64,000 bases of DNA from JAWWOL01 sp963797535 (GTDB lineage Bacteria > Actinomycetota > Actinomycetes > JAWWOL01): the NCBI GenBank assembly GCA_963797535.1, contig CAWCPQ010000001.1, positions 2,480,001 through 2,544,000 of the forward strand. Reading direction: 5' to 3'. The position numbers and the translations under genes were made by a program. Below are positions 9,193-17,844 of the stretch, in pieces. A model generated the notes under the pieces. The model worked only from the letters and a program-made list of their open reading frames with translations, ran no database searches and had not been told where the DNA came from. Numbering within the stretch: position 1 is the stretch's first letter; every line of letters starts with the position of its first letter.

Positions 9193-9902
9193 TCCACCAC
9201 CTGCTCAGCCTCGTCGCGCCGGGTGTCGCGCTCGATCAGGCCGTCGCGTACGAAGATCTGCCTGGGTGCTCGCTCGGCGACGTCGCGGTCGTGCGTCACG
9301 ATCACGACCGCCACGCCGTGGTCGCGGTTGAGCTCGTCGAGCACCGCCAGCACGTCCGCGCCGTTGCGGCTGTCGAGGTTGCCGGTGGGCTCGTCGGCGA
9401 GGAGCACGGCCGGCTCGCCGACCAGAGCCCGGGCGATGGCGACGCGCTGCTGCTCACCGCCGGACATCTGGCCGGGGTGGTGGCCCAGCCGGTGGCCCAT
9501 GCTGACCGCCTCGAGCGCCTTGGTCGCGAGCCGCCGTCGCTCGGCCTTTCGCATGCCGCGGTAGACCAGCGGGAGGCCGACGTTGTCGACCGCCGAGGTG
9601 CGCGGCAGCAGCTGGAAGGACTGGAAGACGAACCCGATGGTCTTGTTGCGCAGCTCGGCCAGGTCGCTGTCGGACATGCCGTCCACGTCGCGGCCGTCGA
9701 GCAGCAGCCGGCCGGTCGAGGGCCGGTCGAGCGCCCCGAGCAGGTGCATCAAGGTCGACTTGCCCGAGCCGGACGGACCGACGATCGACACGTACTCGCC
9801 CCGGTCGATCCGCAGCGAAACGCCGGCCAGCGCCGTCACCTCGACACCTTCGAGCTGGTAGACCCGGGTGGCGTCGACCACCTCGAGCGCTGGGACGGTC
9901 AT
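9189..9902 (-). CDS. MacB-type ABC transporter ATPase
   Basis: A 237-residue ABC ATPase: Walker A GPSGSGKST (about 41-49), Q-loop FVFQSFQLLPR, signature MSGGEQQR, Walker B VLLADEPTGNLD and the switch His in VTHDRDV. The EPTGNLD phrase and size are typical of the LolD/MacB group that powers mechanotransmission rather than membrane translocation. The ATG at 9902 overlaps the stop of the adaptor gene (ATGA), and its stop overlaps the permease start, so the three genes form one coupled operon. Confidence 0.93.
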   Translation of the reverse strand: MTVPALEVVDATRVYQLEGVEVTALAGVSLRIDRGEYVSIVGPSGSGKSTLMHLLGALDRPSTGRLLLDGRDVDGMSDSDLAELRNKTIGFVFQSFQLLPRTSAVDNVGLPLVYRGMRKAERRRLATKALEAVSMGHRLGHHPGQMSGGEQQRVAIARALVGEPAVLLADEPTGNLDSRNGADVLAVLDELNRDHGVAVVIVTHDRDVAERAPRQIFVRDGLIERDTRRDEAEQVVE

Positions 9903-11257
9903 CGGGGCAGCTTCTGGCCCTTGGTCACGTTGATGGCGTCGCGTACGACGATGCGCTGCCCGACCGTGACGCCCTTGAGCACCTGCAGCTGGTCGTCGCC
10001 CTGGGCACCGACCTCGATGTAGGCCTTCTTCGCGACGCCGTTGTCGTCGACCCACACGAAGTCGCGGTTGCCGTCATGGATCACGGCGGCCGCAGGAACT
10101 CGTACCCCGTGGGTGACGTGACGCACGAGCATGTTGACGACGGCGCTCATGCCGGGCCGCGGGCGGGGTGCCTTGCTGCCGTTGGCGTTGCGGCCGCTGC
10201 CGAGGGAGAGCCGGACCCGGTAGGTCACGCCGCCCTCGGCCGACGTGGTCGGCGTCTGTCCGATCAGCTTGACCACCGCGTGGTAGGTCGCGTCCGGCAC
10301 CGCATCGAGCTCGACGCTCGCCCCGACCCCCCGGTGTACGAGGAGCACGTCGGTCTCGTCCACGTCGGCGCTCAGCGTCAGCACCGAGGGATCGGTGATG
10401 GTCGCCAGGGTCGAGCCGGAGCTCACCGGCGTACCCAGCGAGATCGTCGTCGAGGACGTCGTGCTGTCCGACCCTGCGCCACCCAGCAGCTGGGAGGCCT
10501 GGCTCTGGACACCGGCGGGCAGCTGGCTCAGCGCCCCGGACAGATCCCCCGAGCCGGACGATCCGGCCGGTCCGCCCAGCTGCAGGATGCCGGAGATGGG
10601 CGCCTTGATCGTCAGCGCCGCGACCGCCTGCCGGGCAAGGACGACCGCCGCCTGCGTCTGGGTGCGCTCGGCCTGCGCGACGGTCGACAGCGCGCGGGAC
10701 ATGCCGCCGATGCCGTTGTCCAGGGAGTCGATGGCCTGCTGGGCCTGGTAGCGGCTGTTCGCGTACCGCGACTTCGCCTGGTTGAGCTGGGTCTGTGCCT
10801 TGGCCTTGGTCGCCGGGTCGGGGATCACGGCGATGGCCTGCGCCGAGGCGTTGAAAGCCTCGTCGGCAGCGGCGTCGGAGCCGCTCAGCAGCCCGGTCAG
10901 GTCCGTGGCGGCTACCGGCTGGTTGCTGCTGGCGGCCTTGGCGTCGGCCTGCTCGGCCTGGGTCAGCCGCAGCTGGGCCGACGGTGACGACAGGACCATG
11001 ACAGTCTGGCCGCGCTTGACCACGGCGCCGTCCTCGACCAGGAGCTTGCCGACCCGCCCGGACGCCGGCGAGGACATCGTGGCTGCGGCCTTGGCGACGA
11101 CGGTCGCCGGGGCCTGGACGACCTCACTCACCGGGCCACGCGCGATGCTGACGATGGTGAGCTTGCTGTCGGTGGTGCCACCGCAACCGGCGGCGAGCAG
11201 CGCGACCGCGACGGCGCCGGCCGCAGTTCTGGTCATAGTACGAGCGGCGGCTATCAC
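9899..11257 (-). CDS. Lipoprotein membrane-fusion (HlyD/MacA-type) adaptor
   Basis: A 452-residue secreted adaptor. A lipoprotein signal ends in the lipobox LLAAGC (Cys about 25). After a barrel/lipoyl half-motif (SSPASGRVGKLLVEDGAVVK, about 62-81) comes an alpha-helical hairpin region rich in Ala and Gln (about 90-215), the second lipoyl half LTIKAPISGILQLGG, a Ser/Gly-rich insert, and a beta-barrel/membrane-proximal domain ending RIVVRDAINVTKGQKLPR. It is the first gene of the operon with the MacB-type ATPase and permease. By family role it links the pump to export of peptides or lipids across the wall. The substrate is unknown. Confidence 0.88.
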   Translation of the reverse strand: MIAAARTMTRTAAGAVAVALLAAGCGGTTDSKLTIVSIARGPVSEVVQAPATVVAKAAATMSSPASGRVGKLLVEDGAVVKRGQTVMVLSSPSAQLRLTQAEQADAKAASSNQPVAATDLTGLLSGSDAAADEAFNASAQAIAVIPDPATKAKAQTQLNQAKSRYANSRYQAQQAIDSLDNGIGGMSRALSTVAQAERTQTQAAVVLARQAVAALTIKAPISGILQLGGPAGSSGSGDLSGALSQLPAGVQSQASQLLGGAGSDSTTSSTTISLGTPVSSGSTLATITDPSVLTLSADVDETDVLLVHRGVGASVELDAVPDATYHAVVKLIGQTPTTSAEGGVTYRVRLSLGSGRNANGSKAPRPRPGMSAVVNMLVRHVTHGVRVPAAAVIHDGNRDFVWVDDNGVAKKAYIEVGAQGDDQLQVLKGVTVGQRIVVRDAINVTKGQKLPR

Positions 11258-11345
11258 TTCAACAGCGTAGGCAACCCTGCGTCGTCACGCTCCCCGAAAC
11301 GGAAGATCGACGTGGCCCGGTGGCGGCCACAGGGATTGTGGTCGC

Positions 11346-12170
11346 TCACTCGAGCCCGGCGGCCAGCTCCCTCGACCGGTCCCTGGCGGCTTCGAGGGCA
11401 GCCAGCAGGGCAGCCCGTACCCCATGCTTCTCGAGCTCGTAGATCGCCGAGATCGTGGTCCCCGCCGGCGACGTCACCATCTCGCGCAGCTGGTGCGGGT
11501 GCTCGCCGGAGTCTCGCAGCATGGTCGCTGCGCCCACCGCTGTCTGGACGATCAGGTCGGCGGCCACCGCCCGCGGCAGCCCGAGCAGGATGCCCGCGTC
11601 GATCATCGCCTCGACCAGGTAGAAGAAGTAGGCCGGGCCGGAGCCGGAGAGCGCGGTCACGGCGTCCTGCTGGGACTCGGGTACGCGCAGGGTGCGCCCG
11701 ACCGGCCGCAGCAGCGCCTCTGTCGCCTCGAGGTCGGCCTCGCTGGCATGGGCGCCTGCCGAGATCACGCACATCGCCTCGTCGACCAGGACGGGCGTGT
11801 TGGGCATGACCCGAACGACCGCGGTGCCCGGTCCGAGCCGGCGCTCGAAGAAGGCGGTCGGGATGCCGGCGGCGAGGGAGATGACCAGCCGGTCCGCAGC
11901 CACCACCGGCGCGATCTCGTCGAGGAGGGCAGCCATGTCCTGGGGCTTCACGGCGAGCAGCAGGACCGCAGCCGCCTTGGCGGCGGAGGCGTTGTCCATG
12001 ACCTCGACGCCGTACTTCGCGCGCAGCGCCTCGGCCCGCTCGGGGCGGCGGGCCGTGACCACCAGGTCCTCGGCGGCGGAGCCCGAGCGCAGCAGCCCGG
12101 CCAGCAGCGCCTCGCCCATCTTGCCGGTGCCGAGCACCGCGACCCGGCCGACCACCGAAGGACCCGTCAT
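11346..12170 (-). CDS. proC: Pyrroline-5-carboxylate reductase
   Basis: A 274-residue ProC. Rossmann motif AVLGTGKMGEALLAGLL near the N-terminus, the phrase VLLLAVKPQDM, RVMPNTPVLV, and the C-terminal dimerisation signature ALSGSGPAYFFYLVEAMIDA. It reduces 1-pyrroline-5-carboxylate to proline with NAD(P)H. I chose the ATG at 12170 (MTGPSVVGRV) because it overlaps the proline dehydrogenase stop by four bases; an upstream in-frame ATG at 12251 would lie inside that gene. Coupling a biosynthetic and a catabolic proline enzyme may reflect proline/P5C cycling. Confidence 0.95.
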   Translation of the reverse strand: MTGPSVVGRVAVLGTGKMGEALLAGLLRSGSAAEDLVVTARRPERAEALRAKYGVEVMDNASAAKAAAVLLLAVKPQDMAALLDEIAPVVAADRLVISLAAGIPTAFFERRLGPGTAVVRVMPNTPVLVDEAMCVISAGAHASEADLEATEALLRPVGRTLRVPESQQDAVTALSGSGPAYFFYLVEAMIDAGILLGLPRAVAADLIVQTAVGAATMLRDSGEHPHQLREMVTSPAGTTISAIYELEKHGVRAALLAALEAARDRSRELAAGLE

Positions 12171-13087
12171 GACCTCGACACCACCGATCTGAGGAAGAAC
12201 ATCAGGTTGGCCGGACGCTCGGCCAACCGTCGCATGAAGTAGCTGTACCAATCGCTCCCGTAGGGGAGGTAGACCCGAACGGTAGCGCCAGCGGCGGCCA
12301 GCCGTCGCTGTTCTTCCGGCCGCACGCCGTAGAGCATCTGGTACTCGTACGAGTCCGGCCCCCTGCGCCAGCGAGAGGCGAGCGCCCCGGCGATGTCGAT
12401 CAGCCGCGGGTCGTGCGTCGCCACCATCGGATAGCCCTCGCCAGCCATCAGCACCTTCAGGCAGCGGACGTAGGAACGGTCCACCTCGTTCTTGTCCTGG
12501 AACGCTACCGACGACGGCTCACGGTAGGCACCCTTGCACAGCCGTACCCGAGATCCCGTACGGGCCAGGTCGACGCAGTCACCCCTGGTCCGGCGCAGGT
12601 AGGCCTGAACCACCGCACCCACCCACGGGAAGTCCTCGCGCAGCTCCTGTACGGCGGCGAGCGTGAGATCGGTCGTCGTGTGGTCCTCCATGTCGACCGT
12701 GACGGTCGTGCCAGCCGCGTCGGCGGCGGCACACACCCGGCGGGCGTGGTCGAGCGCCATCAGCGGGTCGAGGCGCTGACCGAGCGAGGACAGCTTGAGC
12801 GACACCTCGACCGGCCCAGCCAGCCCCTCGGCTCCCAGCCGATCGAGCAGCGCGACATAAGCATCGGTGGCGGAGGCCGCGCTGCCGGCATCGGTAACGT
12901 CCTCGCCCAACCTGTCGATGCTCACTCGCAGGCCGTCGGCGAGCAGCGCACGGGCAGTGGGCACGGCGGATTCGACGTCTTCCCCGGCAACAAATCGTCG
13001 GACCACGCCGCGCGAAACGGGCGCACCGGAAACAATGCGGCGAACTCGATCGTTACGAGATGCGCCGAGCAGGGCCCTATCGAGCAC
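12167..13087 (-). CDS. Proline dehydrogenase
   Basis: A 306-residue monofunctional PutA/PRODH domain from the GTG at 13087 (MLDRALLGASRNDRVRR); an ATG at 13186 would add a 33-residue non-conserved extension. Barrel motifs include SLKLSSLGQRLDP, VDMEDHTTTDLTL, RVRLCKGAYREP and the substrate-binding end YLPYGSDWYSYFMRRLAERP. It oxidises proline to P5C using FAD and passes electrons to the quinone pool at the membrane. Length matches the Mycobacterium enzyme. Its partner P5C dehydrogenase is not in the window; proC follows with overlap. Confidence 0.93.
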   Translation of the reverse strand: MLDRALLGASRNDRVRRIVSGAPVSRGVVRRFVAGEDVESAVPTARALLADGLRVSIDRLGEDVTDAGSAASATDAYVALLDRLGAEGLAGPVEVSLKLSSLGQRLDPLMALDHARRVCAAADAAGTTVTVDMEDHTTTDLTLAAVQELREDFPWVGAVVQAYLRRTRGDCVDLARTGSRVRLCKGAYREPSSVAFQDKNEVDRSYVRCLKVLMAGEGYPMVATHDPRLIDIAGALASRWRRGPDSYEYQMLYGVRPEEQRRLAAAGATVRVYLPYGSDWYSYFMRRLAERPANLMFFLRSVVSRS

Positions 13088-13248
13088 TGCCGTCTCCCGT
13101 TCTCTGCTGCCTGCACACTGTCGTGCGCTCAGGCTAGACCGGAGAACTCCCGGGCGATGCCAAGGCGCGTCGGCATCGGCGCTCACACAACCGCTGTCTT
13201 TCTTCGCCTAACATCGGACAGACGCCCCAGCAGAAGGTTGCCGTTTCC

Positions 13249-15225
13249 TTGTCCTCCTCGTTCCCCCCGCCTCCGCCCCCGGCCGGTCCTCCCGGATGGA
13301 CCCCCTCGGACCGACCGGGTCCCTACAACATCGGCGGGTCAAGCGGCCGACGCTTCCGTACCGTCCCGGCGATCGCCATCACGGTGGGCTTGGTCGTCGT
13401 GATCGCGTACGCCGTCGGCGTGCTCATGACCAGGGGCAAGATCCCGCACGGCACGACCGTCGCCGGCATCGACGTGGGCGGCAAGTCCGTACCCCAGGCC
13501 AAGGCGTTGCTGCGCGCCGAGCTGGACGCCAAGGCATCGACGCCGATCACCGTGACGGCGGACGGCATCACCACGACGATCGACCCGGCAGCGGCCGGGA
13601 TGACCGTCGACATCGACAAGTCCGTCGCGGCGCTGGGCGCGACGACGCTGAGCCCGGCATCGATCCTGCGCGGCTTCGGCCACGGCAAGTCCCACGACCT
13701 GGTCATCGTCGTGGACGAGACCAAGCTCAACAAGAGCGTGGCCACAGTGGCGGCCAAGGTCGACCGGCCGGTCAAGGAAGGCAGCATCAAGTACGTCGGG
13801 GTCACCCCCGTCGCCGTCAGCTCGCAGATCGGCCGCACGCTCGACCAGCCCAAGTCCGCGTCCGCGATCGAGACGCGCTACCGCAGCCTGTCCGGCGCTG
13901 CGACGCCGGTCGCCCTGCCGGTGACGTTCGCACAGCCGACGTCGAGCAAGCAGCAGATCGAGGACGCGCTGACCCAGCTCGCAGCTCCGGCCGTCGCCGG
14001 ACCGCTGCACCTGACCTACGCGGGCAAGGTCGTCGACGTGCCTCCGGCGACGCTGGCAGCCGTCCTCACCTTCACCGCCGGTGCCGACGGTTCGGTGACC
14101 GCCAGCGCCAACCCGGCCAAGGTGACCGCGACGTTCATCCCACTGCTCGGCAACACCGACGCGGTCAAGCCCCAGGACGCCAAGATCACCCTGGTCGACG
14201 GCAAGCCGCACATCACCCCCTCGATCAGCGCCGTCACCCCCGACGGCCCCAAGCTGGCCGCGCTGATCCCCGCGGCCGTCGTCAGCGCCGACCGTACGGT
14301 TGCCGTTCCCGGCGACACCGTGAACCCCAAGCTCACGACCGCTGCCGCCAAGAAGCTCGGCATCAAGGAGCTCGTCGGCACCGGTGACCCCAACGACGGT
14401 GCCACGCCGCACCCGTGCTGCCCGCCCAGGGTGACCAACCTGCACATCATCACCGGCATCGTGAACGGCTACATCGTCCAGCCGGGCGCCACGTTCAGCC
14501 TCAACGCCGTGGTCGGCCCGCGCGACGCCGCCCGCGGTTTCGTGCCCGCACCGGAGATCTCCGGCGGCGCCGAGAAGAAGGCGATCGGCGGCGGCGTCAG
14601 CCAGTTCGCCACCACGATGTTCAACGCCGCCTACTTCAGCGGCATGAAGATCATCGAGCACCAGCCGCACAGCTTCTGGATCAGCCGCTACCCACCCGGC
14701 CGCGAGGCCACGGTCTCCTGGCCGAAGCCGGACCTGATCTGGCAGAACAACACGCCGTACGGCATCCTCGTCCAGTCCTGGGACGACGGTAACCACACGC
14801 ACGTCCGGTTCTGGAGCACGAAGTACTGGGACGTGGCCTGGGGTTCCTCGAACGAGACCAATGTGACGTCGCCGGCGACCACGTACGCGACCCCGGCCGA
14901 GCTCGCCGACCCCGCCAGCTGCGTGCCGACCGTCGCCGAGACCGGCTTCGACATCACCGTCTGGCGCATCCGCAGCCTGCACGGCGTGGCAGAGCCGAGG
15001 GAGAGCTGGTTCCACCGCTACGTGGCCCAGCCGCTGCACATCTGCGGACCCAACCCCGCCTCGCCGACACCCACCCCGACGCCCTCCACGTCCGGTACGC
15101 CCACGGGCAAACCGAGCGGGAAGCCGACGACCAAGCCCACCACCAAGCCGACCACCAAGACACCGACACCCAAGCCGCCCACGACCTCGCACAAGCCGCC
15201 CACGACGCCGAAGCCCAAGCCGTAG
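13249..15225 (+). CDS. VanW-family cell-wall protein with peptidoglycan-binding-like repeats
   Basis: A 658-residue protein starting from TTG after a cagaagg ribosome site. A Pro-rich cytoplasmic tail (FPPPPPPAGPP) precedes one transmembrane helix (about 40-60). Outside are two PG_binding_4-type segments (GTTVAGIDVGGKSVPQAKALL; HITPSISAVTPDGPKLAALI), then the VanW domain (about 385-535) with TFSLNAVVGPRDAARGFVPA and GGGVSQFATTMFNAAYFSG, which in related proteins lies next to or replaces L,D-transpeptidase modules. The C-terminal 50 residues are a Thr/Pro/Lys-rich wall-spanning tail with repeated KPTT units. Exact chemistry of VanW is unknown. It is transcribed with the next gene, 2 bp away. 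Confidence 0.88.
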   Translation: MSSSFPPPPPPAGPPGWTPSDRPGPYNIGGSSGRRFRTVPAIAITVGLVVVIAYAVGVLMTRGKIPHGTTVAGIDVGGKSVPQAKALLRAELDAKASTPITVTADGITTTIDPAAAGMTVDIDKSVAALGATTLSPASILRGFGHGKSHDLVIVVDETKLNKSVATVAAKVDRPVKEGSIKYVGVTPVAVSSQIGRTLDQPKSASAIETRYRSLSGAATPVALPVTFAQPTSSKQQIEDALTQLAAPAVAGPLHLTYAGKVVDVPPATLAAVLTFTAGADGSVTASANPAKVTATFIPLLGNTDAVKPQDAKITLVDGKPHITPSISAVTPDGPKLAALIPAAVVSADRTVAVPGDTVNPKLTTAAAKKLGIKELVGTGDPNDGATPHPCCPPRVTNLHIITGIVNGYIVQPGATFSLNAVVGPRDAARGFVPAPEISGGAEKKAIGGGVSQFATTMFNAAYFSGMKIIEHQPHSFWISRYPPGREATVSWPKPDLIWQNNTPYGILVQSWDDGNHTHVRFWSTKYWDVAWGSSNETNVTSPATTYATPAELADPASCVPTVAETGFDITVWRIRSLHGVAEPRESWFHRYVAQPLHICGPNPASPTPTPTPSTSGTPTGKPSGKPTTKPTTKPTTKTPTPKPPTTSHKPPTTPKPKP

Positions 15226-15227
15226 CC

Positions 15228-16037
15228 ATGCCGGAAGTTGACCTCGACTTCGCGCGGGACTGGGTGGAGTTCGTCGATCCCGAGGACCCGAACGGCCTCT
15301 ACCGCATCGACGTGACCTGGCTGGTCTCGACGTGGACCTGCATCTACGGCGCCGGCTGCTGCGGCATCGTCGAGGGCCGCGACGACGACGGCTGCTGCAC
15401 GCACGGCGCGTACTTCGCCGACAAGGACGACGAGAAGCGGACCAAGAAGGCGGCCCGCGAGCTCGACGCTGAGCACTGGCAGTACTGGCGCGAGGGCGCC
15501 AAGGGCGTCTTCACCACGGTCGACGACGTCGATGACGAGGGCGAGCCGGTCCGCAAGCGCAAGACCGCCGTCGTCGACGGAGCGTGCGTGTTCCTCAACC
15601 GGCCCGGATTCGCCGGCGGAGAGGGCTGCGCCCTGCACGGGCTCGCGCTGCGGACCGGCAGGCACCCGCTCGAGCTCAAGCCGGACGTGTGCTGGCAGCT
15701 GCCCGTACGACGGGCCTTCGACTGGCGCGAGCGTCCCGACGGCACCCAGGTGATGGTCACGACGATCACGGAGTACGACCGCCGGGGTTGGGGCGAGGGC
15801 GGCCACGACCTGCAGTGGTGGTGCACCGGCGCGACCGAGGCCCACGGCGGCAAGGACCCGGTCTACATCTCCTACGGGCCGGAGCTGGTCGCGATGATCG
15901 GGCAGGCCGCCTACGACGAGCTGGCCGTGCACTGCGCCGCGCGGTGGAAGACCCGCAAGTCCTGGCCGGCGCGCCACCCCGCCGACCCGGCTGGCCGCAG
16001 GCTGCTGCCGGTGATCGGCGTCACGCTCGACACGTGA
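15228..16037 (+). CDS. Conserved cysteine-rich protein of unknown function
   Basis: A 269-residue cytoplasmic protein without signal peptide. Two Cys-rich patches stand out: CIYGAGCCGIVEGRDDDGCC (about 38-57) and, after the charged middle, DGACVFLNRPG and GCALHG, then KPDVCWQLPVRRAFDW and WWCTG. The pattern of CC, CxxH and single Cys suggests a bound metal or cluster, as in YkgJ/DUF3109-type proteins, but the match is by resemblance only. Similar proteins with the phrase FLNRPGFAGG are widespread in actinobacteria. It follows the VanW gene by two bases and is followed by the repeat array. Confidence 0.75.
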   Translation: MPEVDLDFARDWVEFVDPEDPNGLYRIDVTWLVSTWTCIYGAGCCGIVEGRDDDGCCTHGAYFADKDDEKRTKKAARELDAEHWQYWREGAKGVFTTVDDVDDEGEPVRKRKTAVVDGACVFLNRPGFAGGEGCALHGLALRTGRHPLELKPDVCWQLPVRRAFDWRERPDGTQVMVTTITEYDRRGWGEGGHDLQWWCTGATEAHGGKDPVYISYGPELVAMIGQAAYDELAVHCAARWKTRKSWPARHPADPAGRRLLPVIGVTLDT

Positions 16038-16075
16038 GGCACGGCGCCGCCGGGCCGCGGCGCGCCCGTACAGCG

Positions 16076-16558
16076 GATCCCTGGTGCACGCCGTACCGAA
16101 AGAGCCCGCCATACGGTGCGCTCCGCACCACTGATCAGCCGCACCACTGATCACCGGTGCACGCCGTACCGAAAGAACCCGCCATACGGTGCGCCCGGCA
16201 CCACTGATCCACCCCGGGCGGACCACGCGATCACCGGTGCACGCCGTACCGAAAGAACTCGCCATACGGTGCGCCCGGCACCACTGATCACCCGAGATCC
16301 CCGCGGGCCGGAGCACTCCCACCCGCGATCACCGGTGCACGCCGTACCGAAAGAACTCGCCATACGGTGCGCCCGGCACCACTGATCACCCGAGATCCCC
16401 GCGGGCCGGAGCACTCCCACCCGCGATCACCGGTGCACGCCGTACCGAAAGAGCTCGCCATACGGTGCGCCCGGCACCACTGATCAGCCGCGAACTCGAT
16501 CACCGGTGCACGCCGTACCAAAAGAACCCGCCATACGGTGCGCCCGGCACCACTGATC
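16076..16558. repeat. Array of six 61-bp inverted-ended repeat units (array A)
   Basis: Six units of exactly 61 bp start at 16076, 16149, 16229, 16327, 16425 and 16498. Each begins gatcaccggtgcac (first unit gatccctggtgcac) and ends gcaccactgatc, so the ends form an imperfect inverted repeat of 12 bp (10 of 12 pairing). An inner ccgta/tacgg pair could close a hairpin. Spacers are 12, 19, 37, 37 and 12 bp; the two 37-bp spacers are identical, so units 3-4-5 were copied as a 98-bp tandem block. The array fills the whole 535-bp gap between the cysteine-rich gene and the luciferase-like gene. No convincing gene lies inside; reading frames through it are by-products of the repeat. Confidence 0.95.
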
Positions 16559-16572
16559 GCCGAGCGCGTCGC

Positions 16573-17034
16573 TCAGGCGCCGGGCGGCCCGGCGCTGATC
16601 ATGGCGTACGCGTAAGCCAGCGTGTCGGTGGGCTCCAACGTCTCCAGCCACCACGCCGCACCCGCCTGCGCCAACGCCGCGAAGTCCGCAGCGGCGCCGT
16701 CACCGTGGCGGGCTTCCCGACCGCGCAGGACACCGTCAGCCGAGCCAACGCCCACCGCCAGCCGGCCGCCGGACAACCGGTCGAGCGTGGCTGACTGGCG
16801 AGCGACCAACGACGGCGGACGGGCGCCGGCAGGAGTGTCCAGCACGCCCAGCGTCACCCTGGTCGTCGCACACGCCACCGCCGCGAGCACCACGTAAGCG
16901 TCGCCGCCATCCACGTCGTCGAGGACGAAAAAGCCATCCCAGCCGGCACCCTCCGCCTCGGCGCCCAGCGCGGCCTGCGTCCGTGGGTCGGCGAGGTCGC
17001 CCAGCAACGGCAGGAGCACCCCGTACCGCAGCAT
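16573..17034 (-). CDS. Luciferase-like (LLM) oxidoreductase with missing middle
   Basis: A 153-residue product, about half the length usual for the LLM flavin/F420 family. The first 95 residues are normal (MLRYGVLLPLLGDLADPRTQ, GAGWDGFFVLDD, LARQSATLDRLSGGRLAVGVG), but the text then jumps through a short linker to the C-terminal phrase AGAAWWLETLEP and ends AMISAGPPGA. The central barrel strands with most of the cofactor and substrate contacts are absent without a frameshift, so this looks like an internal deletion. It may be inactive. It lies 3 bp after gpmA on the same strand and abuts repeat array A. Confidence 0.65.
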   Translation of the reverse strand: MLRYGVLLPLLGDLADPRTQAALGAEAEGAGWDGFFVLDDVDGGDAYVVLAAVACATTRVTLGVLDTPAGARPPSLVARQSATLDRLSGGRLAVGVGSADGVLRGREARHGDGAAADFAALAQAGAAWWLETLEPTDTLAYAYAMISAGPPGA

Positions 17035-17036
17035 CG

Positions 17037-17800
17037 CTACGAGCGCTTGCCCTGGTTGGCCACGGCAGCGGAAGCGACCGCCGCCGCCTCGGGGTCGAGG
17101 TAGGTGCCGCCGGGGTTGAGCGGCTTGAAGTCAGCGTCCAGGGTGTAGAGCAACGGGATGCCGGTCGGGATGTTGACGCCCACGATCTCGTCGTCGCCGA
17201 CCCCGTCGAGGTGCTTGACCAGCGCCCGCAGCGAGTTGCCGTGCGCGGTGACCAGCACGGTCTTGCCCGCGGTGAGGTCGGGGATGATCGCGTCGTACCA
17301 GTACGGCAGCATCCGGTCGACGACGTCCTTGAGGCACTCGGACAGCGGCAGGTCAGCCGGGTCGACATCGGCGTAGCGCGGGTCGTTGACCGGGTTCATC
17401 GAGTCGGCCGGGTCGAGCTTGGGCGGCGGCACGTCGTAGGACCGGCGCCAGAGCATGAACTGCTCCTCGCCGTACTCTGCCAGCGTCGCGGCCTTGTCCT
17501 TGCCCTGCAGCGCGCCGTAGTGCCGCTCGTTCAGCCGCCAGCTGCGGCGTACGGGCAGCCACATCAGGTCGGCTTCCTCGAGCGCGATCTGGGAGGTACG
17601 GATCGCGCGGCGCAGCAGCGAGGTGTGCAGCACGTCCGGGGCTGATGCCGGCCTCGCGGAGCAGCAGGCCGCCGCGCTTGGCCTCCTCGCGCCCCTTGTC
17701 GGACAGCTCGACGTCGACCCAGCCGGTGAACAGGTTCTTGGCGTTCCACTCGCTCTCGCCGTGGCGGAGCAGGACCAGGGTGTAGGTCGTCAGCAGACAT
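17037..17800 (-). CDS. gpmA: 2,3-bisphosphoglycerate-dependent phosphoglycerate mutase (apparent frameshifts)
   Basis: The protein is dPGM: LVLLRHGESEWN with the catalytic His near the N-terminus, then NLFTGW, RRSWRLNERHYGALQGKDKA, and VTAHGNSLRALVKHLDG with the second His. It interconverts 3- and 2-phosphoglycerate. Two apparent one-base insertions break the frame: one at about 17636-17641 (ccccggac context, between EAGISP and DVLHTSLLRRAI), and one just after the ATG at 17800 (MSAD then TYTLVLLRHGE); without the latter the frame would have only a CTG start. Removing both bases gives 253 residues, the usual length. Clustering with mshA is conserved in actinobacteria. Confidence 0.88.
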
Positions 17801-17844
17801 GGTGCAAGCCTGCCAGATCGCCGGTGAGCGGCGAAACCCGGGGC

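Noticed and set aside
13339..15192. Long minus-strand reading frame opposite the VanW gene
   Set aside because: Shadow frame with low-complexity Gly/Arg content and no motifs.
16076..16530. Several short proteins encoded across array A on both strands
   Set aside because: They only translate the repeat unit over and over, lack ribosome sites and have no independent support.
16076..16558. CRISPR array
   Set aside because: Units are 61 bp and spacers only 12-37 bp, two spacers are identical, and no cas genes are present.
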